A DNA stretch of 64,000 nt from Gemmataceae bacterium (GCA_009691845.1 SIAJ01000008.1:1-64000); one strand, 5' to 3'; counted from the first letter of the stretch, positions 25,967 through 35,358 are shown. Program-made: numbers and translations. The notes: generated from the sequence alone by a model not told the origin.

Positions 25967-26791
25967 CTATCCCCAATCGGCTGCTTCCTCCCCATCGATC
26001 CGAAGCGTCAGACACTTCGAACTTCCGCCCGCCTTCAAGAACTCGTCGAGTTCCACTTCAATGGAGCGATACCCGCGTTGGTTCAAGTTCTCAGCCAGGC
26101 GCGGACATTGGCTATTGTGAACGACGGTCTTGCCCAGGACGACCGCGTTGCAGCCGAACCGAAACGCTTCGGATTCTTCGACGGGGATCAGCGTTTCGAC
26201 GTGTGCTTCCAGGACTCGTCGGCCATAGGCGTCGAACGCATCGGGAAAATAGATGGCCTCGGTCGGCGAGAGGGGGCAGAAACAGGTATCCAGGTGATAG
26301 AAACGCGGATTCACCAACTCCAGCGGCAGCACCCGAACGCCCGTCTCCCTCGCGACCCATTGATGGGCGTGTACGTCCGACCGAGTGCGATAGCCGGCAA
26401 AGAGTGCCGGGCCACAAAACAAGGCGTCGCCAGCCCCTTCGTGGTACATGCCCTCTGGTAGGTGAACAACCTGGAATCCGTGTGCTTCAAACCAGGCATC
26501 GAAATACGGCGACTCTTTCGCACGCACTTCGTGAAGGAACCGTGACGAGAAGAATCGCTCGCGGAACATCAGCCCGGCATTGGCCGTGAAGACGAGGTCG
26601 GGCAGGCCCGGTTGAGGCTGCATTTCCTCGATCGTTGCCCCGAGGGCCTGAAGTGTTTCACGCAGAGTGCGCCATTGGTGCCAGGCGACATCGCGGACGC
26701 TGGCCAGGGTCCGCTTCATCCAGGGATTGATCTCGTACTCGATCCCATAATGATCGGGCGGGCACATCAGAATTCGCGGCGCATTGCGCAT
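25967..26791 (-). CDS. amidinotransferase-fold hydrolase, DDAH/arginine dihydrolase type
   Basis: 274 residues from the ATG at 26791 (MRNAPRILMCPPDHYGIEYEINPWM); an earlier in-frame start at 26839 adds 16 unrelated residues. The opening CPPDHYxIEYEINPWM block is characteristic of the guanidine-modifying amidinotransferase superfamily, in particular the ArgZ/DDAH branch. Further markers: DLVFTANAGLM (substrate Asp/Asn), EGAGDALF, YHLDTCF (catalytic His) and the nucleophilic cysteine in SSKCLTLRI near the C-terminus. The likely reaction is hydrolysis of arginine or a methylated arginine to ornithine or citrulline plus ammonia or an amine. The substrate cannot be decided from sequence alone. It is a stand-alone gene, divergent from the zinc-ribbon protein. 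Confidence 0.85.
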   Translation of the reverse strand: MRNAPRILMCPPDHYGIEYEINPWMKRTLASVRDVAWHQWRTLRETLQALGATIEEMQPQPGLPDLVFTANAGLMFRERFFSSRFLHEVRAKESPYFDAWFEAHGFQVVHLPEGMYHEGAGDALFCGPALFAGYRTRSDVHAHQWVARETGVRVLPLELVNPRFYHLDTCFCPLSPTEAIYFPDAFDAYGRRVLEAHVETLIPVEESEAFRFGCNAVVLGKTVVHNSQCPRLAENLNQRGYRSIEVELDEFLKAGGSSKCLTLRIDGEEAADWG

Positions 26792-26801
26792 ATCTCCGAT
26801 T

Positions 26802-26877
26802 GTAGCCGCGTTCGTAAGAACGCGAAAGCCGCTCACCAAGGGAAGTCGCTTGTCCGCACTCTTACGAGTGCGGCTAC
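26802..26877. repeat. paired TTCGTAAGAA hairpins in a divergent promoter region
   Basis: 26802-26824 begins GTAGCCGCGTTCGTAAGAAC and folds on itself (CGCGTTC/GAACGCG). 26854-26877 is its near reverse complement and folds likewise (CGCACTC/GAGTGCG). The pair makes an overall inverted repeat of about 76 bp, placed between the divergent starts at 26791 and 26957. The element at 37927-37984 has the same plan and the same TTCGTAAGAA centre with a different stem. Confidence 0.75.
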
Positions 26878-26956
26878 GGTGCCGGAGAGAGGTCGGCTGT
26901 CCTCAACGCTCGTTCGACCTACAATTCCTTCGTCGAGCATTCCCGCCGAGGTCGCC

Positions 26957-28309
26957 ATGCCGAACTATTTTCCCTGCCCGAACACGCAATGTACTTACCA
27001 GTTCGACGCGGATATTCTTCCGCCCTCGGCGATGGTGACTTGCCCGTTGTGCCGAACGCGTTTTCCGTATCGTGCCCAGCAGTCCGAGATGCCCGCTGGA
27101 GCAGCACCGGCGGCAGACCTGCGGCCTTCAGGCCCGCCTGTCTTGAACATTCGCGAGGTGCCAAAAGGGGGCGGGATCGTCGTCACGGTCTTGTGGGTGG
27201 TGGGGTTCTGCGTGGTGCTTGGTCTCGTCATGGCCGTGGTGTTGAATCGTGGCGGAACGAAGTTCGACAATCCGACTGATGCGGCCGACCAGACCTTTAA
27301 CATCAAGGTGCAACCGTTCCCGCAGCCCTGGGAATCCGATGCTGCCGCTCAAAAACCGGTGGACGGGAATGTCCTCGGCCGCAAGCGCTCAAATCCGGAA
27401 GCGTGGATCGCCATCGCCGCCAGGGATTTTAAAGACCGTGAGCCGCGCACCAGTGAACTCGAAGAGATGATGCGAACACGATTGAAGGATGCCTTCGGGA
27501 GTCTGGAGATTGAGCCGATCGAGGGGGAAAATTGGGCGGGCCATTCGGCCACTGCCGTGCGTTTCACAGGAAATCTGGAAGAAGCCCAAATGCGTGGCGA
27601 AGCCTACGTCATTTCCCACAAGGGCATCGGCTACATCTATTTCACCTGGGCTGCTGAGGGAAATTGGGAGGCGGTCAAGGGCGAGGCGCCAGGCCTGCGC
27701 GAGAAGATCAAGCCGGCCGGCTTCCGCGATAATTGGACGGCCAAGCGTGCAAGCGTGATCCCGCATGATGGTGGGAGTTTCATGCTCGAAGACAGGGACG
27801 AAGCCTGGTCGCGCGGCAAACCGGCCGAGGACGGCATCAAGACCAAGAAGACCGATTACATCGTCGATGACGTCAAGGAATTCGATCCCAACGCGACGAT
27901 GGCATTTCGGGCTCGCTATCAACGCAAGGAACGCGGCGACAATTTGCGAAAGCCGGCAGAATCGCTGGCACTCGTTTTTGAATTGCCCGCGTCAAACAAT
28001 CCGCTCGAAGCCGCGAAGGCCTACATCGTCGAACGCATCAAAAAGGACTATGCGGGCAATGCGCCCGATATTAAGCTCGAAGTGATGAACCGTTCAACGG
28101 CAGGCGTGCCCCTCCCAACCGGCGGCCCGGCCATTGGCCGATTTTTGTTTCAAGACCCACTCTCGAAGGCCGATCGAACCGTGTACGTGATCTCCGCCCT
28201 CGCAGTGGGCAACAAGACAGTCGTCGTGGAAGCGCACGCGGAAGAGAAAGACGCAAGTTATGTGGAAGAGTGGATGGTCCACCTGGCGGGGTCTTTGCGG
28301 GCGAAATAA
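26957..28309 (+). CDS. zinc-ribbon, single-pass membrane protein of unknown function
   Basis: 450 residues from the ATG at 26957 (MPNYFPCPNTQCTYQFDADIL); in-frame codons further upstream overlap the divergent hydrolase and are rejected. An N-terminal zinc ribbon is formed by CPNTQC and CPLCRTRFPY. After a proline-rich stretch comes one membrane helix (IVVTVLWVVGFCVVLGLVMAVVL, about 75-97). The large C-terminal part contains two related halves ('NPEAWIAIAARDFKDREPRTSELEEMM' and 'NPLEAAKAYIVERIKKDYAGN'), with no enzyme motif I recognise. The ribbon resembles the MJ0042-type finger common in planctomycete membrane proteins. It probably senses or binds at the membrane surface; unknown. Confidence 0.82.
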   Translation: MPNYFPCPNTQCTYQFDADILPPSAMVTCPLCRTRFPYRAQQSEMPAGAAPAADLRPSGPPVLNIREVPKGGGIVVTVLWVVGFCVVLGLVMAVVLNRGGTKFDNPTDAADQTFNIKVQPFPQPWESDAAAQKPVDGNVLGRKRSNPEAWIAIAARDFKDREPRTSELEEMMRTRLKDAFGSLEIEPIEGENWAGHSATAVRFTGNLEEAQMRGEAYVISHKGIGYIYFTWAAEGNWEAVKGEAPGLREKIKPAGFRDNWTAKRASVIPHDGGSFMLEDRDEAWSRGKPAEDGIKTKKTDYIVDDVKEFDPNATMAFRARYQRKERGDNLRKPAESLALVFELPASNNPLEAAKAYIVERIKKDYAGNAPDIKLEVMNRSTAGVPLPTGGPAIGRFLFQDPLSKADRTVYVISALAVGNKTVVVEAHAEEKDASYVEEWMVHLAGSLRAK

Positions 28310-28313
28310 GTCT

Positions 28314-28338
28314 CCCCCTTCCCTCTTAGGGAAGGGGG
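28314..28338. terminator. CTT-loop hairpin between convergent genes
   Basis: Arm CCCCCTTCCCT (28314-28324), loop CTT and arm AGGGAAGGGGG (28328-28338) form a perfect 11-bp stem. It lies between the stops of the zinc-ribbon gene and the haem dehydrogenase. The same arm and loop recur at 38868 and, modified, at 38939, 48547 and 61639. Confidence 0.75.
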
Positions 28339-28347
28339 AACCAGAGT

Positions 28348-31300
28348 TCACTTCCCTAACTTCAACTCCTCCCCGCTCGTCAACGCAAAATACAACCCAT
28401 GTGGGTCTTTGCCGTTGACGATCTTGATCAAGACCGTGTTCGATCCCTTCTTCAACTTCACCGGAGCGCGGTGTTTTTCCGGCGTCGCGGCGAGGTTGTC
28501 GCGGTTCTCGAACACCTTCTCGCCGTTGATCCAAATCTTCGCTCCGTCGTCGTTGCCGATTAACAGCGTGCCGTCCTGATCGACGGGCGAATCGATGACG
28601 CGGTACAGGTACGTCGCCGTGTTCGCTCCCTTCTTGGCGTAATATGCGGCCAGGTCGAGGTAGCCGGTGCCGGTCGTCCGAACCATGCCCCAACGCATGA
28701 TGCCGTCGCGGCCCTTCACGGTCGCGGTTAAGTCGATCGCCTTGAGCTTCTCCAGGCCTAAATCCTCGTCCAGTGCGGCGTCCTTGAAGTTTTCGTATGG
28801 CCCGAGAATGTGCCAGGTTTCCGGCGAAATCGATGCGGTCTTCAGCGTCAGCATGTATTCAACCAGGTCAATCAGTTCATCCTCGGTGAGGGCCGCGACG
28901 AGATTGTCTGGCATGATCGACACCAGGCTTTTCTGCTTTGGGCCTTCGAGGTCCTTCGTGGCAAAGGTGTGATCCTTACCGTTGGCATCTCGAAGCGTGA
29001 TGCTCGTCGGCGTTTCTTCGACGAGTAGACCTGTGACTGTCTTTTCGTCCAACGTGGTAATCTTCCATTGCAATTGCTGATCGGCGATGGCCTTCGAAGG
29101 AAGCAGGATCGATTCGAGCAAATTCTCGCGGCTCGCTTTCTTGCCGATCATCGACTGATCGGGGCCGATGTTGCCGCCGACGCCGCGAACGGTGTGGCAA
29201 CGTAGGCACTGGGCTTCGCTCCTGAGACTAGCCTTTAGCACCGCTTCGCCGCGAGCGGCGTTGCCAGTGCGTTTGACGAGTTCGCTGATGGGGGGGAGTT
29301 TTTTGGGGTCGAGTTTGCCAGGCGCGGGGAACAGGAGAAGGGCTTTGTTGCGTTCGCCCTGGAAAGGGCTGTTACGCAATAGGCGTCCGGCGTCGGCAAC
29401 GAGTGTAGCAGGCATCTCTTTCTTCTCGGCAATCTCAAGCAGCCACTGCGTTCCCGAGCGATTGCCGGCGAGTGCGCTCAATGCCGCCGCTTTCAGTTCC
29501 GGCGTGGCCTTTTCGACCATGACGGCTTTCTTCAATGAATCGAGTGCTTGCTGACCAGTCGCATCGGTCTTCTGGCCACTCGGCAACATCAGGCCGATGG
29601 CCTTCACGCACTCGACGGACAGCGGATTTTCCGGCGTGCCGATCTGCATGAGCGCCTTGAGGGCATCGGGCGAACGCAACTGCGCGAGCGTGCGGATTGC
29701 CTCGACCCGCACGCCCTGTTCCAGGCTGGCATCCTGAGCAACTGTGACCACGTAGGGCAGGCCCGCACTGAATTTCGCGGCCGAGATGAGTTGCAAACCC
29801 GTCGAACGAGTCTTGGCATCTGCAAGAAGTCCCTTGATGGCCGTGCCCAATTCGGTCGAGCTGGCAAGTCCGTTCCACTTCGTCGGCAAGAACAGGCGAA
29901 GATTATCGAGGGCCCGGGTCTTCACTTCGGCCGTCGCATCGCCTGCCAGGATTTTCAACATGGTCTTGCCCGCGGCTGGATCGTCGTTGGCGGCCAAAAT
30001 ATCCACGATCCGCCCCTTCTGCGCGGCCGTCAGCTTCGCATCTTCAAGCAGTTTGCCAAGCCGAGGCAGCACACTCGCCGGCCGCAGTTCCCAAACCAGA
30101 TCGGCAACCTTGTCGTTCCATTCCGGGAAGTGCTTGTCGAAGTCGGCGAGGATGGCATCCCGCCGTTTCGGGTCGGTCCCGCAGGCGATGTTCAGGGCGG
30201 CACGGTAGAAGATGTCTTGGCCGTCGTAGAGCTTGGCGAGTGGGTAAAACATCGCCAACATCTCACTTGGCGGGAGCTTCGCGAGAAAGAGCAATTCCTC
30301 CCGCCGTACTCCAGGAGATTCCTTGGATATTCTTCGGATCGCAACCTCATCGAATTCCGCCGCCGAAACAATTCCGCTTAGCTTCATTTGCTCCAGAAGT
30401 CTTACCGCCAGTTGCCGGAACTCATCCGAATGAGACTGTTGGCATGAGTTGATCGCATTTAATCCGGAAAACCGTTCCTCCTTGGTGCGGTTGCATACCG
30501 CAGCGAGGCAGAAGCAAGCACGGGCGAAAAGAAAGGAGTCCCCCTTTTGCTCTACGGCTGCCTTGACCACACCGAGCGAGAAGGACTCATCAGCCCGGCG
30601 CAGATGTTCCACGGCAACCGCGCGAGTCGCGAGACATGGTGAGGCAAGAGCTTCCCCCGTTCCTTCCTTCGTGGCCACTTTCACAGCCGGCACCTTGTAT
30701 CCCTTGTGCCCCTTCGGCGTCACGCGGTAGATGCGGCCCATTTTCCAGTCGCCCATACCGTGGCCGCCGACGCCGGGGTCGTACCAGTCGGCCAGCATCA
30801 CGCTGCCATCTGGGGCCACGCAGGCGTCGCTCAGGCGATACCAGTTGTCCGTGCTCGTGACGAGGTTTTCCTTTTCGAGTTCGTAGCCCGCTCCCTTCGG
30901 CTTGATGTGGAACGCTCGCAGTTCACGCGGGCCGGCATCCGTGTGCAGCAGTTGGCCGTGGAACCGTTTCGGCAACAGCGTGCCTTCGTAGAAGCAGATG
31001 CCGGTCGGGCTGCCGAAGCCGGTGCGCATGGTCTTGTGGACGATGCCCGGCTGTTCTTCGTGCCAGTGCGTTTGGCCCGGGCCACGCGGGTAGTAGCCGT
31101 AGTTGCCGCCGGGCATCACGTGGCAGATTCGCGTTTGCTGGTTGCCGTCGTCGTCGTTGTCCGAGAGCCAAATTTCGCCGAACGAGTTCACGCAGCATTC
31201 GTAGTTGTTGCGGAAGTTGTGCGCGATCAGTTCGAGGTTGTTGCCGTCGAAATCGCATCGCCACACGGTGCCGGCCTGGCAATCCTTTTCGCCCTTGAAG

Positions 31301-31914
31301 TACTTGCGACCCTTGCCATCGGCAGATTGAAGGCCGTTCACGCCGCTATCGCCGACGGTGAAGTAGAGCTTGCCATCCGGGCCGATGTTGATGCCGTGCA
31401 CGCCATGATCATGGTCGAAGCCGCCGAAGTTGGTGAGAAACTTCTTGGGCGGCCCATCGGCCTTGCCGTCACCGTCTTTGTCCTCGAAAAGCAAAATGTC
31501 GGGGGACTGGCAAACGAAGACCTTATAGGAGAACCCAGCCGCTCGCGGCGTAGCAGCAACGGCAATGCCAAGCGGGCCGTAAAGGTCCTTGCCCTGGTAG
31601 AAGACGCTGCTGTCGTCGGCTTTGCCGTCGCCGTCCTTGTCGGTAAGGATGACGATGCGGTCGCCTTCTTCACGCAGGATCGGGCGATTGAAGCCCTTGC
31701 GGCGATAGTTGACGGCTTCGCAGACCCAGACGCGGCCCAAATGATCGACGTCGATGCTCGTGGGATTGATTAGCATCGGCTCGGCCGCGAATACTTCGAC
31801 CTGGAGGCCGTCGGCAACCGTCATCGACTTGACAGTTTCCTCCGGCGATTTCTGAGCGAATACTGGGATGGCGAGGCCGCCAAGTGCGACCAGTGAGAGA
31901 AGCCAGCGTGACAT
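28348..31914 (-). CDS. PVC-type haem-binding dehydrogenase with HEAT repeats and C-terminal ligand-binding domain
   Basis: 1188 residues from the ATG at 31914 (MSRWLLSLVALGGLAIPVFAQ, signal peptide). An earlier in-frame start at 32052 is rejected because it hides the signal. The N-terminal six-bladed propeller of the sorbosone/glucose-dehydrogenase type has calcium-like loops (DKDGDGKADDSS, EDKDGDGKADGPP) and the block GFDHDHGVHGINIGPDGKLYF. A helical HEAT region follows. The cytochrome c domain has haem motif CLRCHTV near residue 900, then GNIGPDQSMIG. The last 150 residues (WHILGPYENFKD, TYLYRVIDSP, GAKIWINGEKVFENRD) look like a PA14/CBM-type beta-sandwich that binds carbohydrate. The enzyme probably oxidises a sugar outside the cytoplasm and passes electrons to its haem. 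Confidence 0.9.
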   Translation of the reverse strand: MSRWLLSLVALGGLAIPVFAQKSPEETVKSMTVADGLQVEVFAAEPMLINPTSIDVDHLGRVWVCEAVNYRRKGFNRPILREEGDRIVILTDKDGDGKADDSSVFYQGKDLYGPLGIAVAATPRAAGFSYKVFVCQSPDILLFEDKDGDGKADGPPKKFLTNFGGFDHDHGVHGINIGPDGKLYFTVGDSGVNGLQSADGKGRKYFKGEKDCQAGTVWRCDFDGNNLELIAHNFRNNYECCVNSFGEIWLSDNDDDGNQQTRICHVMPGGNYGYYPRGPGQTHWHEEQPGIVHKTMRTGFGSPTGICFYEGTLLPKRFHGQLLHTDAGPRELRAFHIKPKGAGYELEKENLVTSTDNWYRLSDACVAPDGSVMLADWYDPGVGGHGMGDWKMGRIYRVTPKGHKGYKVPAVKVATKEGTGEALASPCLATRAVAVEHLRRADESFSLGVVKAAVEQKGDSFLFARACFCLAAVCNRTKEERFSGLNAINSCQQSHSDEFRQLAVRLLEQMKLSGIVSAAEFDEVAIRRISKESPGVRREELLFLAKLPPSEMLAMFYPLAKLYDGQDIFYRAALNIACGTDPKRRDAILADFDKHFPEWNDKVADLVWELRPASVLPRLGKLLEDAKLTAAQKGRIVDILAANDDPAAGKTMLKILAGDATAEVKTRALDNLRLFLPTKWNGLASSTELGTAIKGLLADAKTRSTGLQLISAAKFSAGLPYVVTVAQDASLEQGVRVEAIRTLAQLRSPDALKALMQIGTPENPLSVECVKAIGLMLPSGQKTDATGQQALDSLKKAVMVEKATPELKAAALSALAGNRSGTQWLLEIAEKKEMPATLVADAGRLLRNSPFQGERNKALLLFPAPGKLDPKKLPPISELVKRTGNAARGEAVLKASLRSEAQCLRCHTVRGVGGNIGPDQSMIGKKASRENLLESILLPSKAIADQQLQWKITTLDEKTVTGLLVEETPTSITLRDANGKDHTFATKDLEGPKQKSLVSIMPDNLVAALTEDELIDLVEYMLTLKTASISPETWHILGPYENFKDAALDEDLGLEKLKAIDLTATVKGRDGIMRWGMVRTTGTGYLDLAAYYAKKGANTATYLYRVIDSPVDQDGTLLIGNDDGAKIWINGEKVFENRDNLAATPEKHRAPVKLKKGSNTVLIKIVNGKDPHGLYFALTSGEELKLGK

Positions 31915-32287
31915 AGGAGAGACGCTCCGAGAAGGCGTGAGGTAGGTGAGGAAAGTGTAGGCCAAACCAGGCGAGCGGCGATGCGTAAAGACAGACCTGG
32001 CCCCCGGTCCCCTATATTTCGTGTTCCTTGCACCCGCCTTGCTGTTGGGCATGTCCGCCTAATCATTCTCATCCTCCGCGTCAGCAAAGGCGGTGGGTGA
32101 AGGAACTGCTGAGCGTCCCCGGTCGGGGACGGCACTCTTCGTGGGGACAGACCTCCGGTCTGTCCCCACCGTAAGCCCGTTGCAATCCCGTTACGTAACT
32201 TGCCCTTCTGGCTCGTCTAGATGGATAGCCTAACGCCGGCTTAGAATCCGGACACTGGCACGGTCAATCCAGAAAGTGGGCCGACGC
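31915..32287. other. divergent intergenic region with two hairpins
   Basis: The 373 bases between the haem dehydrogenase and the next gene hold no convincing ORF. There is a small hairpin GTCCCC/GGGGAC at 32115-32130. A perfect 13-bp stem (GTGGGGACAGACC, 32141-32153, with 32157-32169, loop TCC) follows, of the kind common at gene ends in Gemmata-like genomes. The promoters of both flanking genes must lie here, but I cannot pin them down. Confidence 0.6.
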
Positions 32288-33577
32288 ATGGCGTTCCGTA
32301 CTCTTCGAACTGGCCTGATCTTTGCCGCTTTCGCGTGGGCCAGCCACCCGGCTCTCGCGGATAGGATTGCACCTCAAGGACGGCCTCTGCCGGGCGGTTT
32401 CGGCAGCGGGGCGGGCGCCCCGCCTCCGGGGTTTGCAGGAAAGAGAATGGACGCCGGTCACCTCGTACCGCTCGCTCCGATTGCTCCGCCCCATCCTTCG
32501 GGGGCTGCGGTGATCGAGCTTTTAGAAGACGATGCCGGTCGCTTGGCTCGATGTTTGAACGCGGGCGATCCAGCCACTCAAGAGGGAACAAAAGCCGGCG
32601 CCTGGGGGGAAGATTGCTATTCCGGGATCTGCTCCCTCAAGGTGGCGGGCCTGCAGCGATACCGCGAGCAGATTCCCGGCTGGAATTTCCCTGTCGTCGA
32701 GAAACCCAAGCCGGGCGAATACCGCTATCTTCGCTTCGCCTGGAAGAAGCCCGACAGCACCGGCATCATGGTGCAACTCTGCGTCTCCGGCCAGGATTGG
32801 GGCCGCTATTTTGCCGGGCAGAACAACACAGGTTATTACCCTGCCCTTCAGGTTCAGCCGCAAGTCCCACGCGAATGGACGGTCGTCACCCGCGATCTCT
32901 TCGCCGACTTTGGGAGTATTCCCCTGACCCTCACAGGCTTAGCCTTCACCAGCATGGGCGGCGTCGCCTTGTTCGACCACGTTTATCTTGGCCGCACGAT
33001 TGAGGATCTGGACAAGATCACGACTGCCGCCAAGGAATGGGCCACAAAGAGCGAATCCCTTGGCACGACTCAGCTCGAACAACACTGGAAAAACCTGGCC
33101 AGCGAGGATGCGTCGATCCGCCTGCCGAGCCTGTGGGCCCTGGGTGCAGGTGGCTCATCGAGCAGTTCCTTCGTTTCGAAGAAAATCGAGATACCCGACA
33201 GCCAGGACGTTGAACGCAAGCTGGCCCGAGCCGTCGCAGACCTCGACTCGCCGCGATTTGCCGTCCGTGAGCAGGCATCAAAGGACCTGGATCGCTTCGG
33301 TCTGACCGCCCTGCCGTTCATGGAAGTCGCATGGAAGCCGGGCATCTCACAAGAGTGGCACATGCGTCTCGAAAAGTTGATCGCAAAATGCAAGGCTGGC
33401 GATGGCCTGCTGACACCTTCGCAACTGCAAATCCTGCGAGCGGTGCGTGTTCTGGAGGCAACGGGAACGCCCGAGGCGAAGACCTTGCTGGAGACGTTGT
33501 CGAAATCCACACTTGAAGCCGGGCTGAGTGCGGAAGCCAAGGCGGCCGTGGAACGCATCGCGAAGCGAAAAAAGTAA
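32288..33577 (+). CDS. secreted protein with beta-sandwich and HEAT-like C-terminus, function unknown
   Basis: 429 residues from the ATG at 32288; an in-frame GTG lies 12 bases earlier. Signal peptide MAFRTLRTGLIFAAFAWASHPALA, then a proline/glycine-rich stretch. A domain of about 170 residues (EDCYSGICSLKVAGLQRYRE, RYLRFAWKKPDSTGIMVQL, LTLTGLAFTSMGGVALFDHV) resembles galactose-binding-like sandwiches. The C-terminal 130 residues (LDSPRFAVREQASKDLDRFG, TPEAKTLLETLSKSTLEAGL) match the degenerate HEAT segments that follow many planctomycete WD40 and haem proteins. It is probably periplasmic and may bind a polysaccharide. Cysteine pairs in the sandwich could form a disulfide. Confidence 0.78.
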   Translation: MAFRTLRTGLIFAAFAWASHPALADRIAPQGRPLPGGFGSGAGAPPPGFAGKRMDAGHLVPLAPIAPPHPSGAAVIELLEDDAGRLARCLNAGDPATQEGTKAGAWGEDCYSGICSLKVAGLQRYREQIPGWNFPVVEKPKPGEYRYLRFAWKKPDSTGIMVQLCVSGQDWGRYFAGQNNTGYYPALQVQPQVPREWTVVTRDLFADFGSIPLTLTGLAFTSMGGVALFDHVYLGRTIEDLDKITTAAKEWATKSESLGTTQLEQHWKNLASEDASIRLPSLWALGAGGSSSSSFVSKKIEIPDSQDVERKLARAVADLDSPRFAVREQASKDLDRFGLTALPFMEVAWKPGISQEWHMRLEKLIAKCKAGDGLLTPSQLQILRAVRVLEATGTPEAKTLLETLSKSTLEAGLSAEAKAAVERIAKRKK

Positions 33578-33601
33578 ATGGTCTCTCGTGGGCACAACCA
33601 A

Positions 33602-34375
33602 CTACCAGTGCATCACGTAGCCGCCGTCGACGTTGATCGTCTGTCCCGTGATTTCGCCGGCCCGGTCGGACGATAGAAACACGACCATGTTCGCGATGTC
33701 CTGGGGTTTTTGCCAGCGGCCGAGAGGCACGACCTTGACAACTTTTTCTCCTGCCCAATCCTCGTAGCTCCTTTGTTCCTCGATTGGCTGGCGATCGTTC
33801 CAGGCCTTCCACACGGACTTGCTGAGCGGCGTCTGCACCATCCCCGGGCAAACGGTGTTCACACGGACGCCATCCGCTGCCAGGTCGCGGGCCAGGCACT
33901 GGGCGAAGTTGATGTTCGCCGCCTTCGAAGCACTATAAGGCGGATCGGTCTGCGAGCCGATCTGGCCGGAGACCGAGGCCAGAAAAACCATCGTGCCTGT
34001 TCGTCGTTCGACCATCGCCGGGGCCAGTGCGTGTGCCACATTCACCATGCCCATCACATTCACGTCCAGCACGCGTGACCAATCTGCAGGCGTTAGATTC
34101 GTGAACGGAAAGCCGAACTTGCCCGAGACCGTTGCCGCCGTGTGGACAAGATGATCGATTGGCCCAAGCGTCGCCTGCGTTTGCCGTGCCGCCTCTTGAA
34201 CGGCCGCGAAGTCCGAGACATCGACTTGAAGCGAGAGCGACGCAAAGTCCGTGGCCGTGCGATCCCACACGGCCACGCGCACGCCTTCGGCCAGGAACAA
34301 CTCGGCCACGGCTCGACCGATGCCGCTGGCTCCGCCCGTGACGACGGCCACATGGTTGCTGAGTCGCAGGTCCAT
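33602..34375 (-). CDS. SDR-family oxidoreductase
   Basis: 257 residues from the ATG at 34375, with GGAGGAA four bases upstream. Classical short-chain dehydrogenase: the nucleotide-binding motif VTGGASGIGRAVAE (about 10-23), the NAG-type position altered to HTAATVSG, catalytic Ser in FLASVSGQIGS, Tyr-Lys in YSASKAAN (about 150-157), and the C-terminal TGQTINVDGGYVMHW. The acidic/hydrophobic residue after the second strand (VAVWDRTATD) favours NAD over NADP. The substrate cannot be told; related proteins oxidise alcohols of sugars, acyl chains or steroids. It converges on the secreted protein, 24 bases away. Confidence 0.92.
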   Translation of the reverse strand: MDLRLSNHVAVVTGGASGIGRAVAELFLAEGVRVAVWDRTATDFASLSLQVDVSDFAAVQEAARQTQATLGPIDHLVHTAATVSGKFGFPFTNLTPADWSRVLDVNVMGMVNVAHALAPAMVERRTGTMVFLASVSGQIGSQTDPPYSASKAANINFAQCLARDLAADGVRVNTVCPGMVQTPLSKSVWKAWNDRQPIEEQRSYEDWAGEKVVKVVPLGRWQKPQDIANMVVFLSSDRAGEITGQTINVDGGYVMHW

Positions 34376-34476
34376 TCTTTCCTCCAAATTGCTGCTATCG
34401 TTTCGGTCGTCTTCAGCATACGATTGTGGATAGAACTCACTCTCCCAATCGGTACTGAAACCCTGCAGGACTCACC

Positions 34477-35358
34477 ATGCGTTTTTGCTCTCTCCCCGCG
34501 ATCATCGTCGCCCTCGTCGCGGCCTCGGCATTCGCCCAAGCTCCACCGAAGGTTGTCGTTCCCGAAGGCGTGATATTTGAACGCGACATCGAGTACGCCA
34601 ATCCGGAGGGCCAGCATCTTCAACTCAATCTGGCGAAACCAAAAGAGGGAAGCGGGCCGTTCCCTGCCGTCTTGTGCATTCACGGTGGCGGATTCCGGGC
34701 CGGGTCGCGTGAAGGCTACAACAATACGGCCATCAAGCTCGCTCAGAATGGCTACGTGGCCGTCACCATTTCTTATCGGCTCGCTCCGAAATACCAGTTC
34801 CCGGCCGCGATTCACGATACGAAAGCGGCCGTCCGTTATTTGCGAATCAACTCCAAGAAATACAACCTCGATCCGGTACGCATCGGCGTCACCGGCGGTT
34901 CAGCGGGCGGACACCTGGCACAATTTCTCGGCGTCACAGGTGACGTCAAGGAGTTTGAAGGCGACCAGAACCCTGGAGTATCGAGCCGCGTTTCGTGTGT
35001 CGTCAACGTCTATGGTCCGAGCGACTTCACCAAGAGCTACGGCAAGAGCGTGGACGCGGCCCAGGTTTTACCGCTCTGGCTTGGCGGCGATCTGAAGACC
35101 GCTATGCCTGCCCACGTACGTTCGAGCCCACTCAACTGGGTCACGCCGAATGCTGCCCCGACGCTTTGCATTCACGGCAGCGTGGACAAATACGTGCATC
35201 ACGAGCAAGCCGAATGGATCATCGCGAAATTGAAAGCCTCGGGCGTGGAAGCCGAATTGCTCCTCCTCGAAGGAGCAGGTCACGGCTTCAAGGGCGAAGA
35301 GGTAACCAAGGCCGACAAGGCAATGCTCGATTTCTTTGCGAAGCAGTTGAAGAAATAG
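34477..35358 (+). CDS. secreted alpha/beta-hydrolase, esterase/lipase type
   Basis: 293 residues with a signal peptide (MRFCSLPAIIVALVAASAFAQ). It has the oxyanion motif HGGGFRAG near residue 65, the nucleophile elbow GGSAGGHLAQ near 138, a probable Asp in HGSVDKYVHH and His in GAGHGFKGEE. This is the hormone-sensitive-lipase/BD-FAE-like class often annotated as feruloyl or acetyl-xylan esterase. It likely removes acyl groups from plant or algal polysaccharide outside the cytoplasm, in line with the many secreted carbohydrate-related proteins nearby. Monocistronic, divergent from the SDR gene. Confidence 0.88.
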   Translation: MRFCSLPAIIVALVAASAFAQAPPKVVVPEGVIFERDIEYANPEGQHLQLNLAKPKEGSGPFPAVLCIHGGGFRAGSREGYNNTAIKLAQNGYVAVTISYRLAPKYQFPAAIHDTKAAVRYLRINSKKYNLDPVRIGVTGGSAGGHLAQFLGVTGDVKEFEGDQNPGVSSRVSCVVNVYGPSDFTKSYGKSVDAAQVLPLWLGGDLKTAMPAHVRSSPLNWVTPNAAPTLCIHGSVDKYVHHEQAEWIIAKLKASGVEAELLLLEGAGHGFKGEEVTKADKAMLDFFAKQLKK

